Below, piece by piece: positions 1-14,800 of a stretch of DNA of 64,000 nt. Origin of the DNA: Aphis gossypii (taxonomy: Eukaryota > Arthropoda > Insecta > Hemiptera > Aphididae); the NCBI RefSeq assembly GCF_020184175.1, contig NC_065530.1:48895260-48959259 (forward strand). Direction: 5' to 3'. The position numbers and the translations under genes were made by a program. The stretch's first letter is position 1, and each line of letters opens with the position of its first letter. The notes under the pieces were generated by a model. The model saw nothing but the letters and a program-made list of their open reading frames with translations, did not search any database and had not been told where the DNA came from.

Positions 1-3000
1 AGTCATATTTTCAACCACTATAAAAGTGGTAAATAATATCTTGATATTCTGCATTATGAGATACTATATTTTTTTGAATTGTTTCGAAAAGTTGTTGATA
101 AACTATGTTGGATTGATGATGTGTTAATTAAAAATGGCCATTAATGTCTTCATAGTTACCATTGACATTTGTTTTAGTTTCATATAAAACACAATTAAAT
201 GTGTAATTCTGTAATATATTGGAGAGTAGTTGGCTGGTTGACGTTTTAGGAATGTAATAATTATTATTATTGATAGATGCGTATTGCGATTTATGAACGA
301 TCGAATTGGTTAGATGTACTCATACATTTTCATTTTTCAAGAATGATTAACATTTATTTATGTTCTATTACGATAGATAAGTATATTATTTTAGATTCAT
401 TACCTATCTGTATCACTATTTTTATTAACTATTATTTTATATAAACCACTGAACTAATCTTAAGATATTAAACTTAATAAGTATTCGAAATAAGTTTACC
501 TAATGAAAAACGAAATGGAATACAAAAATTTGAAGAAGACACTGGCAGTAAAAAAATATTATAAATACATTTTATATTTATATCAGAACTTTGTAGAAAA
601 TGGTAGATACCTACAATCTAAAATATTTAAAATTTTTGTTTTTGTTATTTTCTAAAATAAAACTGATTTAAATGTGTTATATAATACAGACTACATAAAA
701 TTAATTTTTTTCTAAATAATGTATACCATATTATCAAAATATAACAAAATTCTCAGTTGAAAATATAATAATACAATATTTGTATTATCTGAATCCACCT
801 GGATGGTAATTTGTTTTTAAATTAACTCTTAACATTGTCTGGCTAAAATAATATATTATTATAAATACGTATTTTAAAGAGCCAACCGATTTTGTTTATT
901 GGTGCTAATGATAACTAGATGCTCTGCTTCAACATATCTTTTGTTTTTATTTGATAATCAAAGAATGATAAGTTAAAAACCTTGTAAAAAATCAGTAATC
1001 GGTTTTGAGTATTTGGGAAAAATTTTATGAATCAAAATAATTCCAGAAAACTAAAAATAGCTATTTTATTATTTTATTAGTGTTATATATATTAAAATAT
1101 ATGTTAATATGTATATATTAATGAAAATTTGTTAAATGGGACTTAAGAAGACTTCGTACCACCATGTTTCTATCTTATTACCGTATAACATACTAAAATG
1201 TATGTAGCAGTTCCTATTTTGTGTGGTTAAATTTAATATTTGAGTGAATTGACCCATTAACAAACTTAAAATTAAAAACCTTTTCTGTGTTCTCTCGTTT
1301 GTTTTTAATGCTATTTTAATTTTTAAGACAGTAACCTATGAGTATTTTCAAGCTTGAATACTTTGCATACTCATAACTTACTGACGAATTAAAATGCCTT
1401 ATGAGTGAAACGAAAGAACACTAATAATGTTTTTACCTCTAAGTTTGCTAATAATTGACCCTATTTTTCAAGCCAACAACACAATATTTTAACTGTCGAA
1501 AGTAAATTGTTGGTATCTATATTATATGTAAGTAAAAAAAGAAACAACATATGCAGGTACAACGTCCTCTTGTTACACATTTTAGCAAAATATTTTTATC
1601 GTGAATTATTTATCTTCTTATATAAACACATTGTTTTGTGTTGAAAGGCCCTCAAGCGTATCATCTCTGTTTGTATACAATTATTTTGAAATATTCATAT
1701 TATGATAAAATGTATCCATAGCTGAAGGATGCATATAGGTACTTTTCAACAAACACCTGGTCATACTACTTTTAACAAAGAATTATGATAGTACATTTTA
1801 CCGGTAATATTATTACCTATCACTTATCAAACATTTTAATTTGTTTTCACAATATTAGCTTAATACTTTTTAGTTTTAACTAAATAGATTGTATTGTTTT
1901 TATTTTTATCCAAATTCTAGTATTTTATTTTATATAATATAACGTTTGTTATGTATTTTAATTTAATTTTTTTAGTCGATTTTAATTAACAAAATTATTA
2001 TTAATATATAGTTTATTATTATTATTCATTATTATTAATGTATAGTGTTGTTACAGGAAAAAAATTGTATTTTTCTATGTGTTCAATATCGTATTAATTA
2101 ATGGAAATGATATAAACAACAATTTCAATTTTCGTAGTTTACTGACAACATTCGTATGTACGCAACCTTTCATGTAATTGAACTCCGGGACAAAAAATAG
2201 CCTACGGGACCCAAACAATATATTGATATAACTTTTATTAAAATGAGTCACAGATTTCCATACTACATTAGATTAGAAAAAAACAAATATAAAATAACTG
2301 AAGCTCATCTGTCTGTTTTGAGTTGAAACAGTTTCCATGGGTATAATATTTGAAAATATTTATAATATATATCCATATCAGTGACTCGTTTTTATATACA
2401 TAGATTATAATGATGATAATGACGATAAGTAAATAATATTTGTATTAAAGCACTTAAAGTCATTCATTTAAATGATAGTTCAATCTGGAATTTATATTTT
2501 AAACAGATGAAAATAATCGGTACTTTATTAATTTGTCACACTAATTGAAAATATTTTTAATTACATATACTAATACGTTGTTTAAGTCGTATTAAAACCT
2601 AGTTTATTATTTTACACGATTTTTTTTTAATGACTTTATAATTAATTATTACATTTCACTACATTTTCTATAGTTTATTAAACGTCAAGCAATTAATATT
2701 ATGGGTTAATGTTAGATTAAATTTAATGCACCTAGAAATAATATATTTACAAAATATCTTAGCTGCTATTAATCAATCGGACAATGCATAACTTATGTGA
2801 AACTAAATAAATAAAATATTGTTACTTTTTTTTTTTAAATTTATTATTGCACATAGGTTTTTTATTACTTTATACTTTATGGGGAATGTTAAAGATTTTA
2901 TAGTACGAAAAAAAAACCAATAAGTACTAGCAATTAACAACACTACATAATTTTATTCTAATTTTACCCTGAGGTGTTATTTCTTTGATTTGGTTTATAA

Positions 3001-5489
3001 GCCAAGAATAAAAAGTATGCTAATTTTATTCATAAAAACTTGAAAGTAAAAATCATATTTGATAATGATAGTATTAGCATTATTTTTAATTTGATACCTA
3101 ATATGATTATCAAAACTCTTATGACTTGCAGTAGATACATACAATTTTGTATCACCTTCATTAAGTATCATTTTATTTTATTAAAATATAAGTAGCTTTC
3201 ACCTGTTTGTAAATTTATTAAATATATTTCATAACCTGGGCATTATATTTATTAACTAGTTATACCTTAGATTTAAAATTTTACTTGTACAGTTGTATAG
3301 ATGATAATTTGTTTTATAATTTCTATTAATAATCGTATTTAACATTTTATTTTTGTAAACCATATTATAATGACCTTTTTTAAATGCTACAAGTAGTCAT
3401 AATTTTTGAACCTTTTAATATAATTTTTTCCACTTACACCATTTACTTATAGTTTTCTGATTTTTCCTTAATTTTACCTTATATGTATGTGTCCATCTGT
3501 CCGATAACGATATCGTTATCAAGTTTGCTTAGATATTGTTTCATTCAGAGATTATTTAAAGCTTGATAGATTTATTGATTTTTTAATTTGGTCATTTCAT
3601 AAAAATTTTAATATTTTTAATAAAAATATAAATAATAATTAATAATTAAAAAGTGTTCATAGTTTCTTAAAGAAAATGATTATTTAAAAATTGAGAAGCT
3701 GATATAAAAATAGAAAATTGAATAATTCAATCTATAGCTTCTTTACGTGATCGTATTTTTGTAATACATTGTATCTGATACAATGCGTTATATACTGACA
3801 AATTTAAAAACCAAATCAATATATGGTGGGATGTAAAATTATTTTAATGTTTAATTTGATAAAAACCTCAGTTGTCTTTAAACAATTAATTTATTTTAAA
3901 CTAAAACCTAAATAATGTAATTTCTTTTTTTTGATCGATGATTGACAAATAGCATTCACACAGAGTTAAAAATAATACTAGATTAGTTCAAAACACGTAT
4001 TAAGAAGAAAGTTAAAAGATTATTACTATACATTTATTGAAATAACCAAAAATAGGTAGTTAGTTATAGACGGTTTGGAGGAACTACGTTATAATACAGA
4101 AGTACAGAACTCAAAATGTAATAATATGGTACACGTGTCTCTTGATCATATGCGTATCTATATATGTGTGTATTATGTACTCGTATATTATAGTAGAATA
4201 TAAATACTATAATGGTGATTCACGCCATTACACTTTAAATTACGACTTAAGGAATCAGCCACCAAGCATTTGATAGTAACGCTTCCGAAAAACTTTAGAT
4301 ACAAAGGTAAAAATAAAAATAATGAAAAAATAAAAATGTATAGCCAAAGAAGGAGGTTAAAAACCTAGATTAAAAGCTTAAAAATACTAATATTAAATGC
4401 ATTTTTGTGGTAGAATTGTTGAGTTTCGCTTTTTAACTTTTTTGAAATATATTCAGAGAAAATTTTTGAAATACGAGATAAATTACAAATACTATATAAT
4501 TTTAGTGCATATATTTTCAATGTTTTTATTTTTGATAATTTCTTATAGTTATTATTATTTTTATAATAATTATATAGTACAATAAACATGTTTTTATTTG
4601 AAATATTAATGAGTATTAAGTGTTATTGGTAGATTAATAAATTAATAAAATATTTTGTTTAAGTAAACAGTCAATAATATGATACCCTAAGGAGTTTTAT
4701 ATTTTAGGACATTATTTTATGTTAAAAAGTTTAGTCCAAGAAAAATAATATCCTAACGATTTATAGTTTTAAACTAGGTTCACATTTTCTTTGAAGGCTA
4801 TAAGGATGGATGACCTTTTAAGTTATTCGATCGTTTATGCGTCAAAAACATTTTTTCGAGATCAAAATCTTAACTGCTTTCAAATTTAATAGTGCAAAAC
4901 TTTCCATTTCCTATATTTTTTTTTATCCAATGTGTAACATTTTTTTTTTTTATATGAGTAGCTATTTTTTTCATCAATTGTGGTGATATGAACTACACTA
5001 TAAAGACCGTGCGATTGATAAAACAAAATTATTTTGGTGCTTATAACATTTTTATTTTATTAAACTAATTATATTTGTATTTGTTAGAAACATTTATGCA
5101 ACATGATAATATATTCACTTATTTTTAATTAACTAATAATTGCAAAATTGAAAATGTAATTATTTTAAAAAAGTGAATATTGCCTAAAGTATACATTTAA
5201 TGGGAATATGCAGTTTATATTATGTTTTATATTACAATAAATACTATGCATTATACATAATAACTACTACATAATATTATTTTATATAATACTTCATATG
5301 TATTTTATATATGCATAAATAAAACTTAAAAGGTTTTTCATGTATTATTTTTGTAGATTTAAATATACATAGAGATAGTGCCAAATGGACATGCGAGTTA
5401 GTGGTGCTTCACTCAAATGTCTTATTGTTATAAGCACACACGTCAATTTATGATAGGTAAAAATTAATATTTTAATATTTTTACAATAA
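1..5489. other. AT-rich non-coding DNA
   Basis: No ORF with protein-like composition; the two overlapping frames near 4.4-4.6 kb are rich in Tyr, Ile, Asn and Lys and look random. Apart from the palindrome at 3.5 kb nothing was identified. Confidence 0.7.
3503..3520. repeat. 18-bp perfect palindrome
   Basis: GATAACGATATCGTTATC is its own reverse complement. It includes two GATAA-type sites in opposite orientation, so a GATA-factor site is conceivable. Isolated in non-coding DNA. Confidence 0.5.
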
Positions 5490-5630
5490 TTTTTGTTTCT
5501 GAGTGGAGCAATTCATCTATTTGCTTTACAATGATGGGTCCAATTTGTTGTAATGACTGTTATCACTTTGAACTTTAGGGTAAGTAAAAACATTTTAACA
5601 TTTAACTTCGATAGTTTTTTTTATGCATAA
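5490..5630 (+). repeat. Degraded terminus of the dispersed element, copy C
   Basis: TTCTGAGTGGAG at 5497-5508 is followed 28 bases on by TTTACAATGATGGG, the spacing seen at the left end of copy A. A GTTATCACTTTG…TTTAGGGTAAGTA stretch follows. No body is recognisable beyond about 5.63 kb. It looks like a solo or eroded end. Confidence 0.45.
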
Positions 5631-8600
5631 AATACCAAACTCATTAGAGATTGGTTAGATAACTAAATACCTTCTTAAAATCATCGCAAAAATCTTACTG
5701 AGGGAATAATTATTTAACACAATTTTTTTTTAAATATTGGTTTAGGTTTGTACTTATATAAAAATAAATATCCACAGAAAATTATCATTCACTAATTTTT
5801 TATGTTAGAATGAGATAGACACAAGAACTTTCAAAATAAGTTATTTTTTTTATTTGCTCTTTATAGGCATTTTTTTGCTTTTAAATTTTTTGTGATAAAT
5901 GTTGATAACAATTTTTTCGCTGTATTATAGCTTGATATATTGTATTTAATACAATGTTTTATTTGACATACGTATTAATTTTAGTAATTTAAAAATATTG
6001 AAAATTAAAAATATATTTTATGCTTAATACATTTAAAGCCAAAACATAAAATAATGTACAATAATTCGATATTTAGAGAAAATATAACAATCTTTCCTTT
6101 AAACTTTTTAAAGTATGCTTTAATTCAATAAGTATAATATATCGAGTTAAAACTATTTTACAATCGCATATTCTAGTATTTTTTTTAAAATTATTTGAAC
6201 CTCTTTATACCGTTCTACCCAAAGTTGATATTATCATTATCTTATAAATTATCACATCAGTAAATAATATTAAATTATAATGATAATAGTCATACATTTT
6301 TTTTTTCAATAAATTAGTTTAATTTACAGTATTACTAAAATAAAAATAAATAGATAATCAGATTTATGATAATTAAATTATAAAATATCCTTAAAATAGA
6401 GCCTGACAAACTATCTACCTACTTTCAGAGTTGTTTTTTTTTATAAGAAAATTCATTACAGAGGTTTAATTTATAACACAATATACTATTTCAAAATGAC
6501 TTCTTTAATTTTTAAAAAATACATTTTAACATACTTATTATTGAAAATTAGCAACATTATAATTTAAATTTAAATTTAAATATAATACTATATCTATGTT
6601 AATATTATTGGCGTATTAACGTCATGTTACAGTTGAGTAGCATTACATTTCAAAGCAACGACAGAAAAAAAATTGTATACAGAGATGATAAGTGTTTTTT
6701 TTAAACTTAATTATTCAAATTTACACTTAAAGTTTAAATATGAATAAGTTTATTGTTCAATATATTTCTTCAAAACATGTCAAATAATTAAGTAAATAAA
6801 AAAACTATAATAGATTTTATTTTAATAACTAAAATGTTAGGATTTTAGATTCCAAGTGAGGCCATAAATATATTATTTTTGCAATGTGTAATTTATTTTG
6901 TTTTTTTTTTAATGTATTTATTTAATCTTAGGCGATATAATTTTTGTTATATTTATGTTGATAAAATGTTTGCATGTAAATCAAAAACATTCAACATTTC
7001 ATACAAAGACCCTTATAATTTTTTCTTATAAAAATTAAAAAAGTTTAGGTAGTCACGTCATATTTTTTTTTATGTAGGTACGTTTGATGTTCAAATTTTA
7101 ATAAAATTAGTTATTTAAACATATAAAGGATAATATCTTGAAACTATGCTTGACATATTATTATAATATATATAATATATATATATATATTTATTTTAGG
7201 AATTTGAAAATTTTACAATTAACTTAAATTACCATTTTATATTATATAAATTATAATAGGTACGTATATACAATTAAATATTTGAAATATTTAATTTATA
7301 CACTTTAGACGCATTTTTAATTATTTAAGTTTTTTTTTTGTATGAATCATAATTATTTATATGCTAGCAAAAGTTTAAGCATATAATACAAAATTCCTCA
7401 TAAGGATATACTTTCATTAATCTTATTAATCTAAACATAGTGAAAGTACATAAGAAAGTTTTTTTTTCTAGACATTAGCTCCAATTTTTTCGGAATTGAA
7501 AATTTAACAAAACATAAAAACTGAATAACTTTTCCCGTAATATGATAGATTCCAAATGTAGGTAGATTTTTTTAAGTAGTCCAATGCAATGGATGTTTTA
7601 AATTTAAATTTAATATAAAAAAAATTATTAAATAAAAAATAATTTCCAAATTTTTGTAATTTAGACGAGTTTTATTAATTTTTTAACTCAAAATATTAAG
7701 ATATTAAATATTTTATTTTTTGAAATTTTTATTTTTTCTATAAAAATATATTATTTCTAAATTATAATACATAAATTATTTGGTAAAGGTGGAAAGTAAG
7801 CTTTTTCAGTAACTGGTACAAGTAAGAGCTGAATTTCGTTCAATGCTGAAATGTCTCAAAGTTTAGTGTTTACACATATTTGTTTGCCACTTCTCCGATG
7901 CTACTATAATGACAGTAGTTATTATGTTTTGTTAGGTATTGTTAGACCACGGAATTGATTGTTATTACAACGGTAATTCATAATGAACAAGTTCTTACCT
8001 TTATTGGTATCTATAGATTCCCAAAACTCTTACATTGAATATTAGGAAAGTAACTTACTCAACAACCAGATTCAGTCTTTGATATATTAGACCAGTTGTA
8101 TTGATATGTTTAGGAATATGTATCTTATTAACCACCCAGTTACGATTTAACTATTTTTATAGTCTATACCTATAATAATGTAATTTTCAAAATACTTGGA
8201 ATAATTAGAGCTACTTATAGTTTTTGCAATGAAATTCTAAAAACAATACACGTTAAACTTTTAATGTAATAAAAAAAAAAAAAAAAAAAATGTAATATAT
8301 GAAATAAATTACTTCAATAACAATATGTATCATTATAAATATATTTAATTAAAAGAAGCTAATGTCTCTGCTCAGAATTAGTATTCTGTATATAAGGATT
8401 TATCATCGAATTAAAATGTAATATGTATATTGAATTGAATTTTCAATGATGAGTATCTAAACTCTAAATTTACTAGGTATACGGTATAGTGGATTTCCAG
8501 TTTTTTGTTTCATTAAACTTTTTGTTAGTCGAATGTTAACATGTTAAATGATAACATAAAAAATACTAGTATAATGTGTATTATTAAATAAAGTATATTT

Positions 8601-11600
8601 ATTTCAATTTATGGCGTTTGATTAAATTACAGATTGTCAGTAATAATTGCTTTAAACTTAACGCGAAGATAGAATTTCTGATATTTACGATAAAATTTAA
8701 TTAAACAGACTTTATAGTATCGTTATTAATAATGTTTCTGTAAATTTAGAATCACGCATCCATAACTCGTTCGCTGTTTTTATTTTATAATTTCAAGTTG
8801 CTATTAATTTTTATTGCGAATCTAATCATAATTTTGGATTTACATCGTTAATACTATTATTAGTGTTTTTGTTTTCTGTTTACTAGTATACATTATTACA
8901 TGATGGTGGACAAGTTAGTTGGTTTAAATTAAATTCATTCATGTTTGTTGTAATAATTGTAATCAAAAACATTGAATATTAATGAAAACTAAGTTCTAGA
9001 CATTATTAAATTACTTTTAACATATAATGTTTATACATTAAAGATTAAATAATGTATCGTAATTAGTTTCCATTGTTATGAAAGTTAATTTTTAATAAAA
9101 TATGGTACATTTGTGTTTTCATAAAAATGTTAAATTTGTAAGAAGTTCTATAACAGTAGGTACTGATTTATATCTATGTCACCAGTCATATGTTTTTTGA
9201 CAAGCTTTTTATATTATTTTTACATTATATTTACATTTGCTTTAAAACTTCTTTTTTTACTTTTTACCTAGATTTTATTTTCATATACAATTTTCTTTCA
9301 TTTATAATATTTAATATAATGTCGAAATTGGTTTATTTCGCAAAAATTGAATCATAATATAAAATATTGTACACGACCTTAATCGTTGACGGATTTTCCC
9401 TGAAATTATCTTACTTCATGTTAAAATATACATTAAAAATTATTATTTACCTAACTTATTATGTTAGGTATTCTTTAGGTAATCTCAAATCTTATAAATG
9501 ATTAAGGAGACTTTTACATATTTTTTATTTTATAATATTAATTTTGTAATTAAACTAACAGATTTAATTTGTTTTTAACCAGTAGTACTTACGTATTTAT
9601 AAATTTAAATTAAATTGTTTCATTCATAAATACATAAAATCACCCTTATTTGTGTGACTTGTTCTTATTTGAATTTATTCATGAGTATTTTAGTATTTGT
9701 GAATCTGAAAAGAGTGATGATATATTTTAGAAAACTACAAACCCACTGTTGACAATAGTGTCATTAAATTTGATAACTCATCTTTCATCGGTAAAAACAT
9801 TGTATTATTAATATTATGACTTTTTAATTGTAAGGAATTAAAAAAATAACTGTATTTAGCGTTAAGTTTTATTTACACAATTATAATGACAACAAATATA
9901 TTAATAAATGAAACTGATAAAAACTATTATATGTATATCTTTTTTTTTTACAAATTTCAGATACACCATCAGCAAACAAAGACATGATTGTAGTAGAAAA
10001 TAAAATAAAATATAACTTTGGTAGCCAATTTTGCATATTTGTTCTTAAATTTATAACTATAAATAAAGTATAATATAAGATTATATAATGCTTACATAAT
10101 ACACATAGATTAATCAACATATTTCCATTTGTGAATGAAGAACTATTAGTTTACTCTTGAGACTATTATCGTTTTTGTTCTGCATTGCCACAAGATTAAA
10201 TGACTTTGCAGTCGTTAGCATGTAAATTAAGTTGTTGTTACGTAATTAGGGTGGATGAAAAATAAGTAGTTCAAGCAAAACTTTATTTGATATATTTTTC
10301 ATTGATTCGGAATTTTGGATAAGGTTTAAATATTTTATCTAAAACTAAATTCTAAGATAAATTATTTAAAAAATAGGTGTATTTGGTGTAATTGATTTTT
10401 TTTTTTTTTTTGTTCATTTATTATATACTTAAAGTTGTATGTATTTTGTTATGCAGTTACACATAGAATTTGTACATTATACATCTAAACTCTATACTTA
10501 GGACAGTGTTATGTTTACATAAGTCTAATCTAAATTATTAGTGTTATTTTACACTTGGTTAACTTAAAACATATTCTATATTTCTATAATATTACCTATA
10601 TAAATCATTAATAAATTGGTAGTTTGTTTTTGACACTATATTTATTTTTAGTTTTAGTTTTTATAAGTAATATTAGTTTGATTTTTTTTATAATAAGCAT
10701 AATATTGAATGGTATTAGTTTGTGGTGAAAAACTTCACGTATAATACTATTTTGCATTCTCATCTACTGTTATATACTAAAAAATATGATTACACGGCAT
10801 ACTATTTATTCTATTTATTCTATGTATATTTACATTTTAAATATGATTGTATTATTAAATTTTAATTTTTTGAAAAAAAAAAAAATTAAAACATAGTATT
10901 TAAAGCATCGTGAAAAGTGTAGTATATTATGATAATGTTATCCAAGCTATTATGCTGAAATCTATTTAGAATATATTTTGTGTTTTATTAATATCCAAGC
11001 AAAATTATGTACCTTACTAAAAAATATACCAAACCATAATTATCAAAACTCCTGTTTTAGTAATTTTTAACATAATATGTCTATTGAGATTTTTGTCCTT
11101 ATAATTTTAGAATTTTACTATCTGTATATCTGTAAAAAATGTTGATTTAATTAGTATCATCACTCAATAATAAATTATCAATGTTAGTGTATTATATATT
11201 GTTTATATATATATATAAACATATAATGAGTTAATTTTGTTTTCTAATGTATTCAGACAAATTACTTTCTTAACATTACATATGGTAATTCTGGAGGGAG
11301 GACTTTTTAATATAGCATTTGAATGCTCATAAGCTGCATATTAAAGTTTTTTCAGTTTGTTGTGTATTGTTTATGCTATATATACTGGTGTTTATATTGT
11401 GTAGTATTATATTATTAAGAATAACAAAGAGTTTCACGTGCACTTCCATTGCTTCTTGTTATACAGTCAAATGTTAATACTATGAACTCAATAGAATACC
11501 TAAATGTTATGTTAAGTTGGTATAAAGTATAGAGTAGATTTTTTAATATTATACCGTCAAATTCGGATACTTATTATATATATAATATATATATTATATT

Positions 11601-11678
11601 AATTTATTTATTTTAATTAAAAATAAGCATTTTAGTTGATGTTATTCAATATATGCTAAAATGAAAATATTGTAAAAC
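5631..11678. other. AT-rich non-coding DNA
   Basis: Contains A/T runs and short TA repeats (for example 7.16-7.19 kb). The minus-strand frame at 9881-10120 has random-like composition. No gene, RNA or clear element seen beyond the A20 run at 8.27 kb. Confidence 0.7.
8271..8290. repeat. 20-base A run flanked by TGTAAT
   Basis: TGTAAT lies on both sides of a pure A20 run. This could be a 6-bp target duplication around a retroposed tail, but no element body is visible. Confidence 0.6.
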
Positions 11679-11875
11679 CTAAGGGCGGAAAAACAGTCGA
11701 TCACTGACAATTTCAAAGTCGATCATGTTAGAATTTATTTTTAGGGTCACCTGTCCTATATGTTTCTTTATAATTATAATTATTCAATAATAAAATAAAA
11801 TTTCTATGGAAGTCGATCCTCAAAGATGAAGTATATTTTAGTAGATCGTGACCAAAAAAAGTTTGGCCATGCCTG
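11679..11875 (-). mobile_element. hAT-like non-autonomous DNA element (about 0.2 kb)
   Basis: Read on the minus strand the element begins CAGGCATGGCCAAAC, followed by a T run and GGTCACGATCTAC. This resembles hAT termini of the CAGGGGTGGCCAAAC type. The opposite end (CTAAGGGCGGAAAAACAGTC, 11679-11698) is an imperfect inverted counterpart, and GTCGATC or GTAGATC motifs recur inside both ends. There is no coding capacity. The flanking octamers GTAAAACC and GTATAATA match at only 5 of 8 bases, so any target-site duplication has decayed. Confidence 0.5.
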
Positions 11876-14800
11876 GTATAATACCTAATATATTATATCA
11901 TTTGATTTGTATTATATGAGTAATTTAAGGTTGAGTTATAATATTATATACTTTTGGCATGTACTCTAAAACTTTTCAAATACTTGAGTTAATTAACACT
12001 TCTGAGTTAATAACACTTAAAGTTCTAGAAGAGTATTGTTTTTCTTAAACTTGTAAAGTAGATTTCAGCTCGGAATTAATTTATGGTTTGTTATTACCGT
12101 TTTTTCTATATTATTACGAAACCGTTTTAAACTTATTCTTGTAATGTCTTTTAAAAAACATATTTTTTTTTAGATTTCTTTAACTTTTAATTTAAATTAT
12201 GTAGTTGTTTATAAAATTAAATAAATTGTAACGTTAAAAGTCATAACTTTTAAAATAATTAATTTTCATTATTTTTAAGTGTACTAAATTATATTTTGTG
12301 TAGAACTGGAATGTTACATTATCCCAGATAGGATTAATAACACTGAATAAAGCCCATTATAATTTAACATTATTGAGTTTAATCATAATATGTTTGGATA
12401 ATATATTGTTATTATTGCTGTCATCACAATAGTTTGTAATTTCATAATTTCATATAAACAAATAATTTTTAAATTTCTAAGAATTTCAAGACAATTAACT
12501 GGTAAAAAAAAAATGAATAAATGCAACATAATATCACCAACATTCAATACAATTATTCAATATTTTTGAATTAGCTGTAGCCATAGCCGATTTAATAGTT
12601 TCAATCTTCTCATATCATACTCTAAAATCCAATTGATATGTCTATAACAGCAATAATTGTATTTATTTGTATAATTATTTGAATATAATTGCTAAATGTT
12701 ATCTATAAGCTATATAATGGTGTATTTCTTGATTATAAAACTTAACATTTTATTTTATTTTTTATTACATCCTTTCTAGTATTTAATATTCAAAAAAATT
12801 ATAGAGTATGAGGAATTTAAGTAAAAGTGGATACAATAATCAATTAAATATATTTTTATTTCTGCTGCTTATTGTAACATAGATTACGTTAAATTATGAT
12901 ATTTTTATATACACTTAACATTTTGTATAAAGTTAGAAGTATTTCAAATGTGTTTAGTATGAAGCAAGTACAAAGTAGGTACACCTAGGTACTGAAGTAT
13001 AGTTTGAAACTAAAGATATCAGAAATACACTATGTGTTCCAACGGATGTTTATTCATGGGTAAAGCTAAGTGTTTAAGATAGTTGTACAAGTTATATTTA
13101 AGAAATGTTTATAAGCTAAAAATGCTGTTATTTTTAGTTAACTGGTACCTAAAGGTATATATTATCATACTTACCCTACTGAAGCTTAAAAAAAAAAAAA
13201 ATTAAAATTTTCTTTTTTTATAATATATACGATATACTTATTGTTCAAGTATGTTACCCGTTATAATTATTATCTAAGGTTATAAACTAATAAATAATTA
13301 TCTACGTATATGATATTAAGATCGTACTTATAATGATGTATTTTTTTTTAAATAAATTGATTTGAAAAAAAAGTTTGATTGAATTTTACTATAATAGATT
13401 CAAAATGAATCATATTGTATAATTCTAGCTAGTTAATACAATTATTCCTAAATATCTTGGTTATAAATTATATATAAGTTGAGTTTCTACAATTAAAATT
13501 GTGTTCGATAAAAAATTCAATTTCTTTACAAGCATATAGGTAATATGGTCTAGAGTGTGTATATTGGAAATTGTTACTTGTATTTTGTATACCTATGTAG
13601 TATTTTTGCAAATATTTAATTTTCACATAGTGCTATATTTGAAGTAGTTTTAATGCCGTTAATTCCAGTTAGGGTTGAATGTTAAAATGGATTTGTTATC
13701 ATAGTTTTTACTGTTTTAGATAATTACCTATATCTTTTTTTGATTTAATAAAATATTCACTTTATATAAAATAATACGTAAATTGAAATATTATATTATT
13801 ATTATATTTCAAATAAGTAATTACATTAATTGATTATTCTACCTGTAAAAAATATTTATATGATACATATGATAATTATATTATTATGTAAGTTGTAAAG
13901 ATTCAGGTAAAAACAATCAATTTATATTTTTATAAAATTTGTATCAACAAATATTTGATTTTGAAAAATAAAAAAAAAATCCAAATATAAGACAAAAATA
14001 ATTGAAATCTAATACTTATAAAAACACGCACCTACTATAAATTACAATGCACACTGAAAAAATTGAGATGAATTTTCGGTGATACACTCGTGTTTCTTAG
14101 AATTTATTTGATCCATTACTAATCAAAAATATAACTATATAAACTTTATAAAATTATATTATAATGATATTTGTATATTTAATATTACTAAGTATATTTA
14201 TTGTAAACGTCTCATTAGTATTAGTATGAAAATAGTAAACAATTTAGTTGCATAATAATTTAATATCATATTTTACAATAATCTAATAATTTAACTTGGT
14301 AATTTAAAAAAAAATGTCATGAATATTTTACATAAACGGTTAGGTATTCAACAAATGGGAAGGAATTTCCCTTGTATTATCATGCAATATCATATCAATA
14401 CATTTTTCTTTTTTAATTGATCAATGTTTTCTACTTATAATAAACATTATACATTTTTTATAATTTTAGATTATTTATAAATAAACTGACGTTATTATAA
14501 TAAGGTAACTATTATAAGAATTTATGATTTGAAAAATGAAGGTTATTTACATTTTATATTCAATATTCGTTGTTAATAATCTATGGCGTTTTATTTATAA
14601 ATGGATAATTTCTATATTATAATGTACATAAACTATTTTATATGACCATATTATTGCGTTTTTAGTTAATACTTATGTATAAAATATTCCTAGATATTAA
14701 TATATACATATTAAATTTAACCAAAAATGGTAAGTATTGATATATATTTATATATAGGTACATGACGTATAATATGTTTATGATTTTTAATTCTTATACG

